In this document: positions 1 to 9,519 of the stretch, piece after piece
Layout: each line of letters begins with the position of its first letter
Position numbering within the stretch: position 1 is the stretch's first letter
Source: Bacillota bacterium
Lineage (GTDB): Bacteria; Bacillota; Clostridia; Tissierellales; Sedimentibacteraceae
Assembly: GCA_023386345.1 (NCBI GenBank)
Contig: JAEWJT010000017.1
Coordinates: forward strand, 248,001-312,000
Length of the DNA: 64,000 nt
Reading direction: 5' to 3'
Notes under the pieces: model-generated
Seen by the model: the letters and a program-made list of their open reading frames with translations, nothing else
Told to the model about the DNA's origin: nothing
Database searches by the model: none
Translations under genes and position numbers: made by a program

Positions 1-776
1 AGGTTAGTTTTTCCACATGCTGATGGGAATGCAGCTGCAACGTATTTAACTTCTCCCTTAGGATTTTCTATTCCAAGTATAAGCATATGCTCTGCCATCC
101 ATGATTCTTGTTGTCCTTGATAGCTTGCAATTCTTAGAGCAAAGCATTTTTTGCCAAGTAAAACATTACCGCCGTAAGCAGAGTTACATGACCAGATTGT
201 ATTGTCTTCTGGGAAATGGAATATGTATCTTTTTTCTTTGTCAATATCACATTTACTATGTAATCCTCTAACGAAATCATTAGACTCTGATCCGAATGTA
301 TTCAATACCTGTTTACCTATTCTTGTCATGATATTCATGTTAAGAACGACATATATTGAATCTGTTACTTCGACACCAACTTTAGCAAAAGGTGAACCAA
401 CAGCGCCCATGCTATATGGTATAACATACATAGTTCTTTCTTTCATACAATCCTTAAATATTGATCTTCCAAGTTCATATGCTTTTTCTGGAGCCATCCA
501 GTTGTTTGTAGGTCCGGCATTCTTTTCTTCTCTTGAGCATATAAAGGTTCTATCTTCTACACGAGCTACGTCATTTTCAGTAGTTCTGTGATAGTAGCAG
601 TTTGGTAATTTTTCTTGGTTTAGAGCCAATATTTCGCCAGATGAGCAAGCCTCCTGTGTAAGTTCGTTTATTTGCTTTGTACTTCCGTCAATCCATACTA
701 TGTTTTTTGGACTTGTAAGTGCAACGACTTCATCAAGCCAATTTAGAATGTTTTTGTTGTTTGTTAGACTGTTCAT
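1..776 (-). CDS. pckG: Phosphoenolpyruvate carboxykinase (GTP), N-terminal part
   Basis: Only the first 258 codons are inside the window; the rest lies beyond base 1. The start ATG (774-776) follows AGAAAGGAA. The reading ends within FPSACGKTN, the kinase P-loop segment with the hyper-reactive cysteine typical of GTP-dependent PEP carboxykinases. Upstream, the stretches around NAGPTNNW and PYSMG also fit the family. The enzyme interconverts oxaloacetate and PEP with GTP/GDP in the cytosol, in gluconeogenesis or in anaerobes as an anaplerotic/ATP-conserving step. The family is known to be about 580-620 residues, so roughly 40 percent is visible. Identification is firm; completeness cannot be judged. 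Confidence 0.93.
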   Translation of the reverse strand, partial: MNSLTNNKNILNWLDEVVALTSPKNIVWIDGSTKQINELTQEACSSGEILALNQEKLPNCYYHRTTENDVARVEDRTFICSREEKNAGPTNNWMAPEKAYELGRSIFKDCMKERTMYVIPYSMGAVGSPFAKVGVEVTDSIYVVLNMNIMTRIGKQVLNTFGSESNDFVRGLHSKCDIDKEKRYIFHFPEDNTIWSCNSAYGGNVLLGKKCFALRIASYQGQQESWMAEHMLILGIENPKGEVKYVAAAFPSACGKTN

Positions 777-1182
777 TTTAAAACAAATTCCTTTCTAAAA
801 ATTATTTTTCATTTTTGTAAAAATAATAAATTGTTTTTAAAAAAACAATTATGTTATAATAAATATTAATATAGTATATCATATACCTTAAAACAATTTT
901 TTTCAATAAAAATGTACTTTAAAGAGCACTTTCATATTATATAATTAAAAAAAACGAAAAACCTAATTTAAATATATGATTAATATTAGAAAGTTATTTT
1001 TATTCTGTATGAAACTAACTATTAAAATGACAAATATGGTATAGAAAAAACTGGAATAAATGATGAATAATTAGAGTGCATGACTAGGCTTATGAATGTT
1101 TTATACAATATGTCATGTGTATAATTATGATATACTATGATTACAACGAGAAACAATAGAAACAATAAAAATAAAAGAAAGT
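777..1182. other. AT-rich intergenic stretch between divergent genes
   Basis: About 470 bases separate pckG (minus) from the YqhQ-like gene (plus). It holds a 9-bp inverted repeat (AATTGTTTT at about 832-840 with AAAACAATT) upstream of pckG and, at its right end, a clear promoter (separate entry). A short inverted repeat CATGAC/GTCATG lies around 1080-1130. No coding sequence with a ribosome binding site was seen. Confidence 0.5.
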
Positions 1183-1211
1183 TTGACTTTATATCTTTTG
1201 AGAATTATAAT
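1183..1211 (+). promoter_or_regulatory. Sigma-A type promoter of the YqhQ-prmC operon
   Basis: TTGACT (1183-1188), a 17-base spacer and TATAAT (1206-1211) match the vegetative consensus almost perfectly. The expected transcription start is near 1218, about 30 bases before the TTG start codon. Confidence 0.75.
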
Positions 1212-1247
1212 AGAATTATGATTTAAAGATTCAAAAGGAGGACTACA

Positions 1248-2186
1248 TTGACAGAGAAAAAGAAAACTAATATTGGAGGGCAGGCACTCATCGAGGGTAT
1301 AATGATGAAAGGACCGTCTCGAATGGCGACAGCAGTGCGAATGCCTGATGGTGAAATTAACGTAAAAATTACTGAATTAACTACAGAGAATAATAATAGA
1401 TTTTTAGATAGAATTTCTAATCTTCCGATTATTAGAGGAAGTTTTAAACTTATAAGCTCAATGACTGCTGGAGTGAAGGAACTTATGTATTCTGCTAGCT
1501 TTAGTGAAGAAGTAGAGGAAGATGCAATAGATAAATTTTTAAAGAAAGTTTTTAAGGATAAGGCGGATAAAGCTATAATATATGTTTCCTTGATACTTGC
1601 ATTGATATTTAGTGTTGGGGTATTTATGTTAGGACCTTCATTTTTGACTAGCTTGTTTAGAGGATTTGTTAAGAGCAGTCTTTTGCTAAATCTTATTGAG
1701 GGTATTATAAGAGTTGTGATATTTGTTATATATATAAAGCTTACATCTAAACTTGAAGATATCAAAAGAGTGTTTATGTATCACGGAGCTGAGCATAAAA
1801 CTATATATTGCTATGAAAATGGTGAGGAATTAACTGTTGAGAATGTCAGAAAATACTCTACGCTTCATCCAAGATGTGGAACGAGCTTTATAGTTAATGT
1901 GTTATTAATCAGTATAATAATGTTCTCGTTTTTTGGTTGGCCTAATCCCTTGCTAAGAGCTGCAACAAGAATTCTTATGCTGCCAGTAATTGCTGGTATC
2001 GCATATGAAATCAATAGATTTATAGGTGGACTCGAAACACAGAATGTATTTTCGAAAATAATTACTTACCCAGGATTTTTAGTTCAAAAAATAACAACCA
2101 GTGAACCAGATGATTCTATGCTAGAAGTTTCAATCGCAGCTATGAAGGAAGTAATTCCTGTGGATGGTGAAAGTGATAAGTGGTAA
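1248..2186 (+). CDS. DUF1385 family membrane protein, YqhQ-like
   Basis: A 312-residue protein starting at TTG (1248) behind AAAGGAGG. The N-terminal GGQALIEGIMMKGP is the hallmark of the DUF1385/YqhQ family. Several hydrophobic segments (about residues 90-120, 135-160, 210-230 and 235-255) indicate an integral membrane protein; the HGAEHKT and HPRCGTSF motifs in the central part are also family-typical. The molecular function of the family is not established. It overlaps prmC by one base at the stop/start TAATG, so the two are translationally coupled. In many Clostridia this gene sits next to prmC and prfA; prfA is absent here. Confidence 0.9.
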   Translation: MTEKKKTNIGGQALIEGIMMKGPSRMATAVRMPDGEINVKITELTTENNNRFLDRISNLPIIRGSFKLISSMTAGVKELMYSASFSEEVEEDAIDKFLKKVFKDKADKAIIYVSLILALIFSVGVFMLGPSFLTSLFRGFVKSSLLLNLIEGIIRVVIFVIYIKLTSKLEDIKRVFMYHGAEHKTIYCYENGEELTVENVRKYSTLHPRCGTSFIVNVLLISIIMFSFFGWPNPLLRAATRILMLPVIAGIAYEINRFIGGLETQNVFSKIITYPGFLVQKITTSEPDDSMLEVSIAAMKEVIPVDGESDKW

Positions 2187-3052
2187 TGAAATCAATAGAA
2201 CAGCTAATAAATGATGGAATTAAATTACTAAAAGAGAGGGATTTTAATAATCCCTCTCTTGATATACAATTGATTTTGATGTATTTGCTAAACAAGGATA
2301 AAATTTACTTATATACACATAAGGATGAGCTTTTAAGTGAAGAAATTATAAAAATATATTATGAGATGCTGGAAAAAAGAAATACTGGCTATCCACTCCA
2401 ATATATGCTTAATTGTCAAGAGTTTATGGGACTTGAACTTTATGTAGAAGAAGGTGTTCTAGTACCAAGAGCAGACACTGAAACTCTTGTTGAGAAAATT
2501 ATAAATATAACTAAATCAGATAGGTTTAAGGATAGAAAAAATATTAATATACTTGATATAGGTACAGGAAGTGGTGCGATAGCAGTTAGTCTTGCGTATT
2601 ATGTGAAAAATGCACAGGTAACTGCTGTTGATATAAGTGACACTGCGATAAAGGTTGCAAATATTAACAAGGAAAAATTTACATTAGAAAATCTTCGGAT
2701 AATTAAAGCTGATTTGTTTGATAATTTGGATTTCTTGTCCTCTCATTTTGATATCATAGTATCAAACCCGCCATATATAGAAAGCAAAGAGATAGATAAG
2801 TTGCAAATAGAAGTTGCTAAGTATGAACCCCGCTTGGCACTGGATGGTGGAGATAGTGGGCTTTTATATTATGAAAAAATAAAAGAAATAGCTAATGATT
2901 TAATCTGTGAAAATGGCATTTTATCAGTTGAAATCGGTCATAATCAAGCACAATCAGTGTCAACATTATTTAGAGAAATAAAATCAGTCAAAAATATAGA
3001 AGTTGATAAAGATTTATATGGTAATAATAGAGTAGTTACAGCATATTTTTAA
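2186..3052 (+). CDS. prmC: Release factor glutamine methyltransferase PrmC
   Basis: An S-adenosylmethionine-dependent N5-glutamine methyltransferase that modifies the GGQ glutamine of peptide release factors. The SAM motif LDIGTGSGAIAVSLA is near residue 120 and the catalytic NPPY at about 195 (SNPPYIESKEI), followed by EPRLALDGGDSGL, all diagnostic of PrmC/HemK. The N-terminal helical domain (about residues 1-90) is present, so the 288-residue protein is full length. The start ATG at 2186 overlaps the upstream stop; an in-frame GTG at 2180 is possible but less likely. It is co-transcribed with the YqhQ-like gene. Confidence 0.95.
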   Translation: MKSIEQLINDGIKLLKERDFNNPSLDIQLILMYLLNKDKIYLYTHKDELLSEEIIKIYYEMLEKRNTGYPLQYMLNCQEFMGLELYVEEGVLVPRADTETLVEKIINITKSDRFKDRKNINILDIGTGSGAIAVSLAYYVKNAQVTAVDISDTAIKVANINKEKFTLENLRIIKADLFDNLDFLSSHFDIIVSNPPYIESKEIDKLQIEVAKYEPRLALDGGDSGLLYYEKIKEIANDLICENGILSVEIGHNQAQSVSTLFREIKSVKNIEVDKDLYGNNRVVTAYF

Positions 3053-3079
3053 TAGCAATTTTTGTAATAAAAAAATAAT

Positions 3080-3108
3080 TTGAAATTATTATAATTTTTG
3101 TGTATAAT
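3080..3108 (+). promoter_or_regulatory. Sigma-A type promoter of the mreB-like gene
   Basis: TTGAAA (3080-3085), a 17-base spacer and TATAAT (3103-3108) lie about 70 bases upstream of the gene's ATG, after the prmC stop codon. Confidence 0.7.
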
Positions 3109-3175
3109 ATTATAGTTAATATTATTGATAGTTAATTAAAAAATTTATATAGAAAAAACATGGAGGAAAAAAACA

Positions 3176-4207
3176 ATGGGCTTAAGAGCGGATATAGGTA
3201 TAGACCTTGGAACAGCAAGTGTGTTGGTTTATATTAGAGGAAAAGGAATTATTATGCAAGAGCCTTCAGTTGTGGCTATAGACAAGAACACAAACAAGAT
3301 TTTAGAGGTTGGAGAAGAAGCAAGAAAGATGCTAGGAAGAACACCAGGCAATATTGTTGCTATAAGACCGTTAAGAGATGGTGTAATTTCTGACTTTGAC
3401 ATAACTGAAAAAATGCTTAAGTATTTTATAAAAAAGGCTACGGGAGCATCACTATTAAAACCAAGAGTTATCGTTTGTGTGCCAAGCGGTGTTACAGAGG
3501 TTGAAAAAAGAGCAGTTTTAGAGGCAAGCAACAACGCAGGAGCTAAGAAAACATATTTGATTGAGGAGCCAGTTGCGGCAGCGATTGGTGCAGGCATTGA
3601 TATATCAAAACCTACAGGCAACATGATAATTGATGTTGGTGGAGGAACTACTGATATAGCTGTTATTTCATTGGGCGGAATTGTTGTTAGCAAGTCAATT
3701 AAAATAGCTGGTGATAAATGCGATGAGGCTATAGTTAGATATGTACGTAAAAAGTACAATGTTATGATTGGTTCAAGAAGTGCGGAGGATTTAAAAATTA
3801 GTATTGGTACTGCATTCCCTGTTGAAGAAGAAAAATTTATGGAAGTAAGAGGAAGAAACTTAGTTACTGGACTTCCAAAAAATATAATGATATCATCAAC
3901 AGATATGTTAGAAGCTCTTGAAGAAACTGTTACAGCCATAGCAGATGCAGTTCATTCTGTATTTGAAAAAACTCCTCCTGAGTTAGCATCAGATATAAGT
4001 GAAAGAGGCATAGTTATGACAGGCGGAGGTGCTTTAATAGGCGGATTAGATAAGCTTATAGCTAAACGTACAGGAGTTTCAACAGTTATAGCTGATGAGG
4101 CTATTTCATGTGTTGCTAAGGGTACTGGAAAATCATTAGAGCATTTGGATACTTTAAGCGATACATTATTGACTGATGACATTAAAAAGGACTACAGACA
4201 GTCATAA
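3176..4207 (+). CDS. mreB: Rod-shape determining actin homologue MreB/Mbl
   Basis: A 343-residue bacterial actin. Phosphate-binding loops are visible: DIGIDLGTASVLVY at the N terminus and IDVGGGTTDIAV at about 150-161. The conserved EPVAAAIGAG (about 133) and ITGGGALIGGLDKL-like segment MTGGGALIGG (near 278) are also present. MreB-family filaments lie under the membrane and guide lateral peptidoglycan synthesis. mreC, mreD and minCD do not follow, which is more typical of Mbl/MreBH-like stand-alone paralogues than of the mre operon gene; the exact paralogue cannot be decided. The start ATG has TGGAGG nine bases upstream, and the gene has its own promoter. Confidence 0.93.
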   Translation: MGLRADIGIDLGTASVLVYIRGKGIIMQEPSVVAIDKNTNKILEVGEEARKMLGRTPGNIVAIRPLRDGVISDFDITEKMLKYFIKKATGASLLKPRVIVCVPSGVTEVEKRAVLEASNNAGAKKTYLIEEPVAAAIGAGIDISKPTGNMIIDVGGGTTDIAVISLGGIVVSKSIKIAGDKCDEAIVRYVRKKYNVMIGSRSAEDLKISIGTAFPVEEEKFMEVRGRNLVTGLPKNIMISSTDMLEALEETVTAIADAVHSVFEKTPPELASDISERGIVMTGGGALIGGLDKLIAKRTGVSTVIADEAISCVAKGTGKSLEHLDTLSDTLLTDDIKKDYRQS

Positions 4208-4270
4208 TAGGTACAAATTGTACAAAATATATAAATAATATAAATTATAATTAGCTTTGCATATTAAAAA

Positions 4271-4288
4271 AGCGAAACTTGTTTCGCT
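4271..4288. terminator. AGCGAAAC hairpin downstream of mreB
   Basis: AGCGAAAC, loop TT, GTTTCGCT: a perfect 8-bp stem. A-run on the left side gives a U-tract only on the minus-strand transcript; on the plus strand the tail is weak. It is one member of a window-wide family of related hairpins. Confidence 0.5.
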
Positions 4289-4342
4289 CTAGAAATTTAG
4301 AATTAAGTAAGTAATTATTGTTTGACTAAAGGATGGATTAAG

Positions 4343-6049
4343 ATGCATTTAGAAAGATATAGATTTTGGATTGAAAATGAATTTACGGACAAGCAAACTA
4401 AAGAAGAATTAATAAGCATTGAGGGCTGTGTCGAAGAAATTGAGGATAGATTCTATAAGGATTTAGAGTTTGGGACAGGTGGTTTGAGAGGTGTAATAGG
4501 AGCTGGAACTAACCGGATGAATATTTACACTGTTGCTAAGACAAGTCAAGGACTCGCTAATCATTTGCTTAATCAGTATAAAACAGATATTAGCATAGCA
4601 ATAGCGTATGATTCAAGACATATGTCGAGAGAATTTGCATCAAAGGCTGCTGATGTTTTCTCTGCCAATGGAATTAAGGTGTATATGTCTGAAATTCTTA
4701 GGTCTACGCCAGAACTTTCATTTGCAGTAAGACAGCTTGGCTGTAAGGCAGGTATAGTAATAACTGCGAGCCACAATCCACCTCAATATAACGGATATAA
4801 AGTATACAACAATTACGGTGCTCAGATTTTGGACGAAGAAGCTAACTCCATAATAGAAGAAATATCCAAAATTGATTTCAATTGTATAAAATATTCACCA
4901 AATATTGACAAAGCTAATATAATATACATAGATAGCTCTATTGACGATAAATATATAGAAGCTGTAAAATCATTAAGCTTAAATAAAGATTTGGAGTTTA
5001 ATATAGGTATAGTTTACACACCGCTGCATGGTACAGGCAATATACCTGTGAGAAGAGTGCTAAGAGAAAGAGGATTTGACAACGTTCATGTTGTCCCAGA
5101 GCAGGAAAAGCCTGATCCTAATTTCTCTACAGTGAAGTTTCCAAATCCAGAAGATATAGAAGCTTTTACGCTTGCAATTGACTTAGCGAATAAAGTTAAT
5201 GCTGATATAATATTAGCTACTGACCCCGATTGTGACAGGGTAGGTCTTGTTGTGAGAGATGAAAAAAGTGGTGAATTTGTAGCATTAAATGGTAACCAAG
5301 TAGGCGCTCTACTGCTTAATTATATATTGCAAAGTAAAAAAGAGGCTAATACATTAGCTAATGATTTAATAATGATAAATACTGTTGTAACAAGTGATTT
5401 AGGAAAGAAGATAGCAGAGCATTATGGCGTAAAAACTTTGAAAACACTAACTGGCTTTAAATATATAGCAGATACTGTAAGAAAATATGAAGAATCTGGA
5501 CAAGGTAAATTTGTATTTGGATATGAGGAGAGCTATGGTTATTTAACAGGAGATTTCGTAAGAGACAAAGACGCTGTTGTCTCATCAATGCTGATAGCAG
5601 AAATGAGTGCTTATTATAAAAAAAGAGGAAAGTCGGTACTAAGTGTATTAAATAAGCTATATGATGAATATAATTTTTATATAGAAGAAACGGTTTCGCT
5701 TACATTGGAGGGCATAAGCGGACAAAGTAAGATAAGCAAGATAATGGAATATTTTAGAGAAAATAAACCTTCTGCAATTAGTGGAAAAGATATAAAATAT
5801 CTATATGATTTTAAATTAGGATTACTATATGATTTTTCTACAGGAGATTTTGAAAAATTAGATTTCCCTAAGTCTAATGTTTTAAAATTCTACTTAGAAG
5901 ACGAGTCTTGGTTTGCCATCCGTCCTTCGGGGACAGAGCCTAAAATGAAAATTTATTTTTCAGTGTGCGGCAAATCAGAGGAAGAAGCAAGAGAAAGCTT
6001 GAAAAATATAAAAGAAGACACCTTTTATATAATGGATCGTATAGTCTAA
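4343..6049 (+). CDS. pgcA: Alpha-phosphoglucomutase / phosphomannomutase
   Basis: A phosphohexomutase of 568 residues. All four active-site loops are visible: the phosphoserine loop TASHNPPQYNGYK (near residue 142), the metal loop DPDCDR (near 296), the sugar-binding loop GYEESYGY (near 393) and the phosphate loop RPSGTEPKMK (near 525). It interconverts glucose 1- and 6-phosphate (or mannose phosphates) and supplies sugar nucleotides for wall polymers. The ATG at 4343 is preferred over a TTG at 4322 because AAAGGA lies seven bases before it. The gene stands alone between two intergenic hairpins. Confidence 0.92.
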   Translation: MHLERYRFWIENEFTDKQTKEELISIEGCVEEIEDRFYKDLEFGTGGLRGVIGAGTNRMNIYTVAKTSQGLANHLLNQYKTDISIAIAYDSRHMSREFASKAADVFSANGIKVYMSEILRSTPELSFAVRQLGCKAGIVITASHNPPQYNGYKVYNNYGAQILDEEANSIIEEISKIDFNCIKYSPNIDKANIIYIDSSIDDKYIEAVKSLSLNKDLEFNIGIVYTPLHGTGNIPVRRVLRERGFDNVHVVPEQEKPDPNFSTVKFPNPEDIEAFTLAIDLANKVNADIILATDPDCDRVGLVVRDEKSGEFVALNGNQVGALLLNYILQSKKEANTLANDLIMINTVVTSDLGKKIAEHYGVKTLKTLTGFKYIADTVRKYEESGQGKFVFGYEESYGYLTGDFVRDKDAVVSSMLIAEMSAYYKKRGKSVLSVLNKLYDEYNFYIEETVSLTLEGISGQSKISKIMEYFRENKPSAISGKDIKYLYDFKLGLLYDFSTGDFEKLDFPKSNVLKFYLEDESWFAIRPSGTEPKMKIYFSVCGKSEEEARESLKNIKEDTFYIMDRIV

Positions 6050-6269
6050 CTTATTTAAATTTGTATATTTATATATATTAATCTCAAAAAAAGAGTTCGA
6101 AGACTTGTGCATAGTATTCGAGTATTAAATATTCTTTGATTGAGATTGATACAGATTAAATAGGATTTCTGTAATTATAAATTTTATTTAATTTGTATAC
6201 AATACTAATATCATCAATAATAATTTAGTCATGTTGAAGATATTGGTATAATTTAAAGAAGGGTAGGTT

Positions 6270-7790
6270 ATGAGTATGAAAATATTTACAACTGCAACCA
6301 AGAAAATTATCACATTGACATTAATTATGTTAATACTATTCACACAAATAGGGTATGGAGTAAACTATACTCGTAAAGATTTAGAAGCCAGAATTGATAA
6401 AATAGCTTTGGAACGTGGTGTCCCAGCTGTCTTTATAAAGGCGATTGCACAAATCGAGTCAGGCTTCGAGCATTTTAGATCAAATGGAAGTCCAAAGTAT
6501 TCATCAAATGGAAAACATGTTGGTTTAATGCAGGTAACAAATTATAAAAATATGTTTGATGCTGAGAAATTAAAAAATGATGTAGATTATAACATCAATG
6601 CTGGCATAGATGTTTTGCTCTTAAAATGGAATGAAAGCGTAAACAATGTTGGTATTTCTAAAGTAGGAAACATGGATCCAAACATATTGGAAAACTGGTA
6701 TTTCGCATTGTGGGCATATAATGGCTGGGCTGCCAGCAATAACCCTAATGCTAACGCAAAGGCATATCAGGAAAAAATTTATGATATTAGTGCAAAATAT
6801 TTTGAACAGGATATAAATAGAATAGATACATCGGGTTTACCAGCATCAAGATCTTTGCCAAGCAGAGGGCTTAGTATTGCTACTCCAACAAACAAACACC
6901 TTGCTAATTTGTTTCAGTATACTAAAAATGACTTAGTCGTTATAAATACTATTTCAAATGATGCAAGTGGTACCTTAAAGGGTTTGGAGCTGTATGATAC
7001 ACCTTCAGGTAATGTGATTGGTACAGTCCATAATGGACAGATGGCTCAGATTGAAGAAGGTCCTAATTTTACTGATGGATATTATTGGTATAAGCTAAAA
7101 ATAAATGACAATCTTAGTGCATGGGTAAAAAGAAATTGGATAAAAAAGGTTGGAGATGTACAATTTGGGATATATCCTTTTGATGATATAGCATATCATT
7201 GGAGTGCTAGTGCAGTTATGAATTTATATAAAAATAACTTCATAAGCGGAAAGGATGATAAAAAGTTTTCTCCTGACCTAAATATAGCTCCACAAGAATT
7301 TTATACTCTATTTTCAAAGGTATTTAGCATAACAAGTGAAAGTGAAGACGAATTAAGATTTGCAAATAAAGATGATATAGCAGTTTGGGCTGTTCCATAT
7401 ATTAGAGCTTTAGATGAGGCAGGATTCCTCGATCAATACGGAGATAATATAAACACTAGCTCGGTTATTACTAGAGGTGAGATAACTTCCATGATAGCAA
7501 ATCTTGTTAAAAAGCTTGAAAAAGAAAAGTTTGATGCTGAGACAAAGTTATTAGGGCTAGAAAGAGAATTTGATGCAAATGAATTCTTTAAGCTGTCAGA
7601 AATACAACTGACATTCAAGGATATAGAAAAACTAAGTGAATCGCAGATAAATAATATTAAAATAGTTTATTCAAAAAATATTATAAAAGGCGAGAATAAC
7701 GATAGCTTTAATTATACTGGAAGCATAACAAGAGCAGCGGCAGTCTCTGTAGTAAATAAACTGTATGAAAATTATAAAGTAACGAATTAA
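6270..7790 (+). CDS. Surface lytic transglycosylase with SH3 and three SLH domains
   Basis: A 506-residue exported wall hydrolase. A signal peptide occupies residues 1-30 (hydrophobic core IITLTLIMLILFTQIGYG). An SLT lysozyme-like domain follows (about 35-190), with the catalytic Glu in AIAQIESGF and the family motif GLMQV. An SH3-like domain (about 235-295) ends in AWVKRNW. Three S-layer homology units fill about 300-506 (starting FDDIAYHWSASAV, then WAVPYIRALDEAGFL, then FKDIEKLSESQINNI). The predicted role is to cleave peptidoglycan glycan strands while anchored non-covalently to wall polymers. The start has AGAAGGGTAGG upstream; an ATG two codons later is equally possible. Confidence 0.88.
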   Translation: MSMKIFTTATKKIITLTLIMLILFTQIGYGVNYTRKDLEARIDKIALERGVPAVFIKAIAQIESGFEHFRSNGSPKYSSNGKHVGLMQVTNYKNMFDAEKLKNDVDYNINAGIDVLLLKWNESVNNVGISKVGNMDPNILENWYFALWAYNGWAASNNPNANAKAYQEKIYDISAKYFEQDINRIDTSGLPASRSLPSRGLSIATPTNKHLANLFQYTKNDLVVINTISNDASGTLKGLELYDTPSGNVIGTVHNGQMAQIEEGPNFTDGYYWYKLKINDNLSAWVKRNWIKKVGDVQFGIYPFDDIAYHWSASAVMNLYKNNFISGKDDKKFSPDLNIAPQEFYTLFSKVFSITSESEDELRFANKDDIAVWAVPYIRALDEAGFLDQYGDNINTSSVITRGEITSMIANLVKKLEKEKFDAETKLLGLEREFDANEFFKLSEIQLTFKDIEKLSESQINNIKIVYSKNIIKGENNDSFNYTGSITRAAAVSVVNKLYENYKVTN

Positions 7791-7838
7791 ATTTAAAATG
7801 TGTGAATAGTCAGGTGAAAAATCATCTGACAAGAAAAA

Positions 7839-7860
7839 ACAAGCGAAATTTTTCGCTTGT
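7839..7860. terminator. Bidirectional terminator between convergent genes
   Basis: ACAAGCGAAA / TTTCGCTTGT with a 2-base loop and T-runs on both sides (TTTTTTG to the right; A-run to the left). It sits between the convergent transglycosylase and SpoVB-like genes, so it can stop both. The core AGCGAAA/TTTCGCT is shared with other hairpins in the window. Confidence 0.85.
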
Positions 7861-7886
7861 TTTTTGTTAATCCCCAAATTATCTTA

Positions 7887-9515
7887 TTATCTTCTTTTTC
7901 TAAAAGACCTTTTCAAGGTATCAAGATCACTTGTTGTTAAACCTTTTAATATAAATAGTAAAACTAGATATATTAAAACAATTGAAACCATAGAAAGTAT
8001 TAAGCTTATATTTGTTGAAAACTGACTTTTAAAAATACCTATGTACATAATTCTTGTTATTAGTCCTGAAATTGTAGCAGCAAATATTGGTTTAAATACC
8101 CAGTTCGAAACATCAAAAATTAAATAAGAAACTTTTAATAGTCTATACATATATAGGATGGTATTTAGAACTGTTGTTACGAACAGAGCTAACAAGTATG
8201 CTTTAAATCCATAAATAGGAACTAAGAAAAATATCATTAGTATTTTTATAATCGATTCTATTAGATTGATTTTAAAATTATTTACTTGTTCTCCGAGAGC
8301 GTTTAAAACAGAGCCTATGACCATGTTAAGATACATGAATGGACATAGTAATGATAATATTCTGATTAAATAACCAACGTGTATTCCACTGTACAAAGCA
8401 TCTCCAAGTTCATATGGAAAGAGCATAAAAAAGCTTACTACTAAAATTCCCGATATAGATGTAAAATGCAGTACCTTAGATAAGGTATATGTCATGTGTT
8501 TGTCATTATTGTTTACATTATCACTCGACAAAGAGGGCATCAGTATTGTTGATAATGAAGATAAAAAAGATGTAGGGAAAAATAATATTGGCAACACCAT
8601 ACCTTTAATTACGCCGTAAATGCTCATAGCAGAGGATACAGTCATGCCTGAGGCTATTAACTTTATTGGAATTAAAGTGTTTTCTAATAATCTTAATACC
8701 GAGTTTAGGTAGGAAGTTCCTGCAACTGGTATACTTATAGATAGCATATTAAGCAAAAGTTTATCAGGTTTTTTAAAAGGATTTTTAGCAAATATATTTT
8801 TTGCAGAATTATTAGAATAATTCGGAGTTGTGTTTTTACGAGATAGCCTACTAAAAATTCTTTTTATAAAATTTTCTCCATTTAAAAAGCTATCTACACG
8901 ATATAATAACCATATGTAAATATATGATATAACTTCTCCGGCGGTCATACCAATCATTGCGGCACAACAAGCATAAACTACATTGCCCACCTCTACTAAT
9001 TTTAAAAGTGCAATAGTAACAAAAATTCTGACGAATTGTTCTAAAACTTGTGCGCTTGATGGTTTAACTATATTTCGGACAGCATGAAAATATCCTCTAT
9101 AACAGGCTGAAAATGCTAAAAAAGGCAAGCTTGGCGCAAGGTATTTAAGTGGAAGAATTGCTCTTGCGTCCTTGAGTATGTAAACACTTATATACTCTGC
9201 ACCGAAAAATAGTATCACAGTTGCAATCCCACTTGTTATAAGAGATAAGAGAATAGATATCCTTAATGCTTTTTTTACATTTTGCTGTTTATTTTTTGCC
9301 ATTTCTTCTGCAACAATTCTTGAAACTGCTAGACTTATGCCTGATGTGGCAAATGTAATACTAAGCATGTAAAAAGCCATAATAAGCTGGTACAGACCAA
9401 TACCCTCTGCGCCTATAGTGTTGGCTAAATATATTCTAAAAACAAAACCTATTGAGCGAATAATTATACTTGTAATACTAAGAATTAATGTTCCCTTAAT
9501 AATATTTTCTTTCAC
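7887..9515 (-). CDS. spoVB: SpoVB-like polysaccharide/lipid II flippase (MOP superfamily)
   Basis: A 542-residue polytopic membrane protein of the MATE-like MOP exporter superfamily. The N-terminal GTLILSITSIIIRSIGFVFR and IGAEGIGLYQL are typical of SpoVB/YtgP oligosaccharide transporters, which resemble MurJ and flip lipid-linked wall precursors; SpoVB itself is needed for spore cortex formation. About 14 hydrophobic segments are seen, with a basic cytoplasmic loop around residues 215-250. The start is GTG (9513-9515). The ribosome binding site AAGGA lies 12 bases upstream and is buried in a perfect 13-bp inverted repeat. Whether it is SpoVB or a housekeeping paralogue cannot be decided. Confidence 0.85.
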   Translation of the reverse strand: MKENIIKGTLILSITSIIIRSIGFVFRIYLANTIGAEGIGLYQLIMAFYMLSITFATSGISLAVSRIVAEEMAKNKQQNVKKALRISILLSLITSGIATVILFFGAEYISVYILKDARAILPLKYLAPSLPFLAFSACYRGYFHAVRNIVKPSSAQVLEQFVRIFVTIALLKLVEVGNVVYACCAAMIGMTAGEVISYIYIWLLYRVDSFLNGENFIKRIFSRLSRKNTTPNYSNNSAKNIFAKNPFKKPDKLLLNMLSISIPVAGTSYLNSVLRLLENTLIPIKLIASGMTVSSAMSIYGVIKGMVLPILFFPTSFLSSLSTILMPSLSSDNVNNNDKHMTYTLSKVLHFTSISGILVVSFFMLFPYELGDALYSGIHVGYLIRILSLLCPFMYLNMVIGSVLNALGEQVNNFKINLIESIIKILMIFFLVPIYGFKAYLLALFVTTVLNTILYMYRLLKVSYLIFDVSNWVFKPIFAATISGLITRIMYIGIFKSQFSTNISLILSMVSIVLIYLVLLFILKGLTTSDLDTLKRSFRKRR

Positions 9516-9519
9516 ACAA

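Noticed and set aside
202..591. A plus-strand frame opposite pckG.
   Set aside because: PEP carboxykinase on the minus strand explains the region fully.
1223..1765. A 180-codon minus-strand reading frame opposite the YqhQ-like gene.
   Set aside because: It is a frame shadow without a ribosome binding site and with no recognisable domain; the plus-strand gene is clearly real.
3229..3939. A 236-codon minus-strand frame opposite mreB.
   Set aside because: Shadow of a highly conserved gene; no ribosome binding site and no family pattern.
6085..6165. Possible fourth copy of the micro-ORF repeat (minus strand, ACTTGTGCAT and TATTCTTTG resemble the copy at 44276-44350).
   Set aside because: Only short blocks match; the AW end and the GTCCATGC arm are missing, so similarity could be chance.
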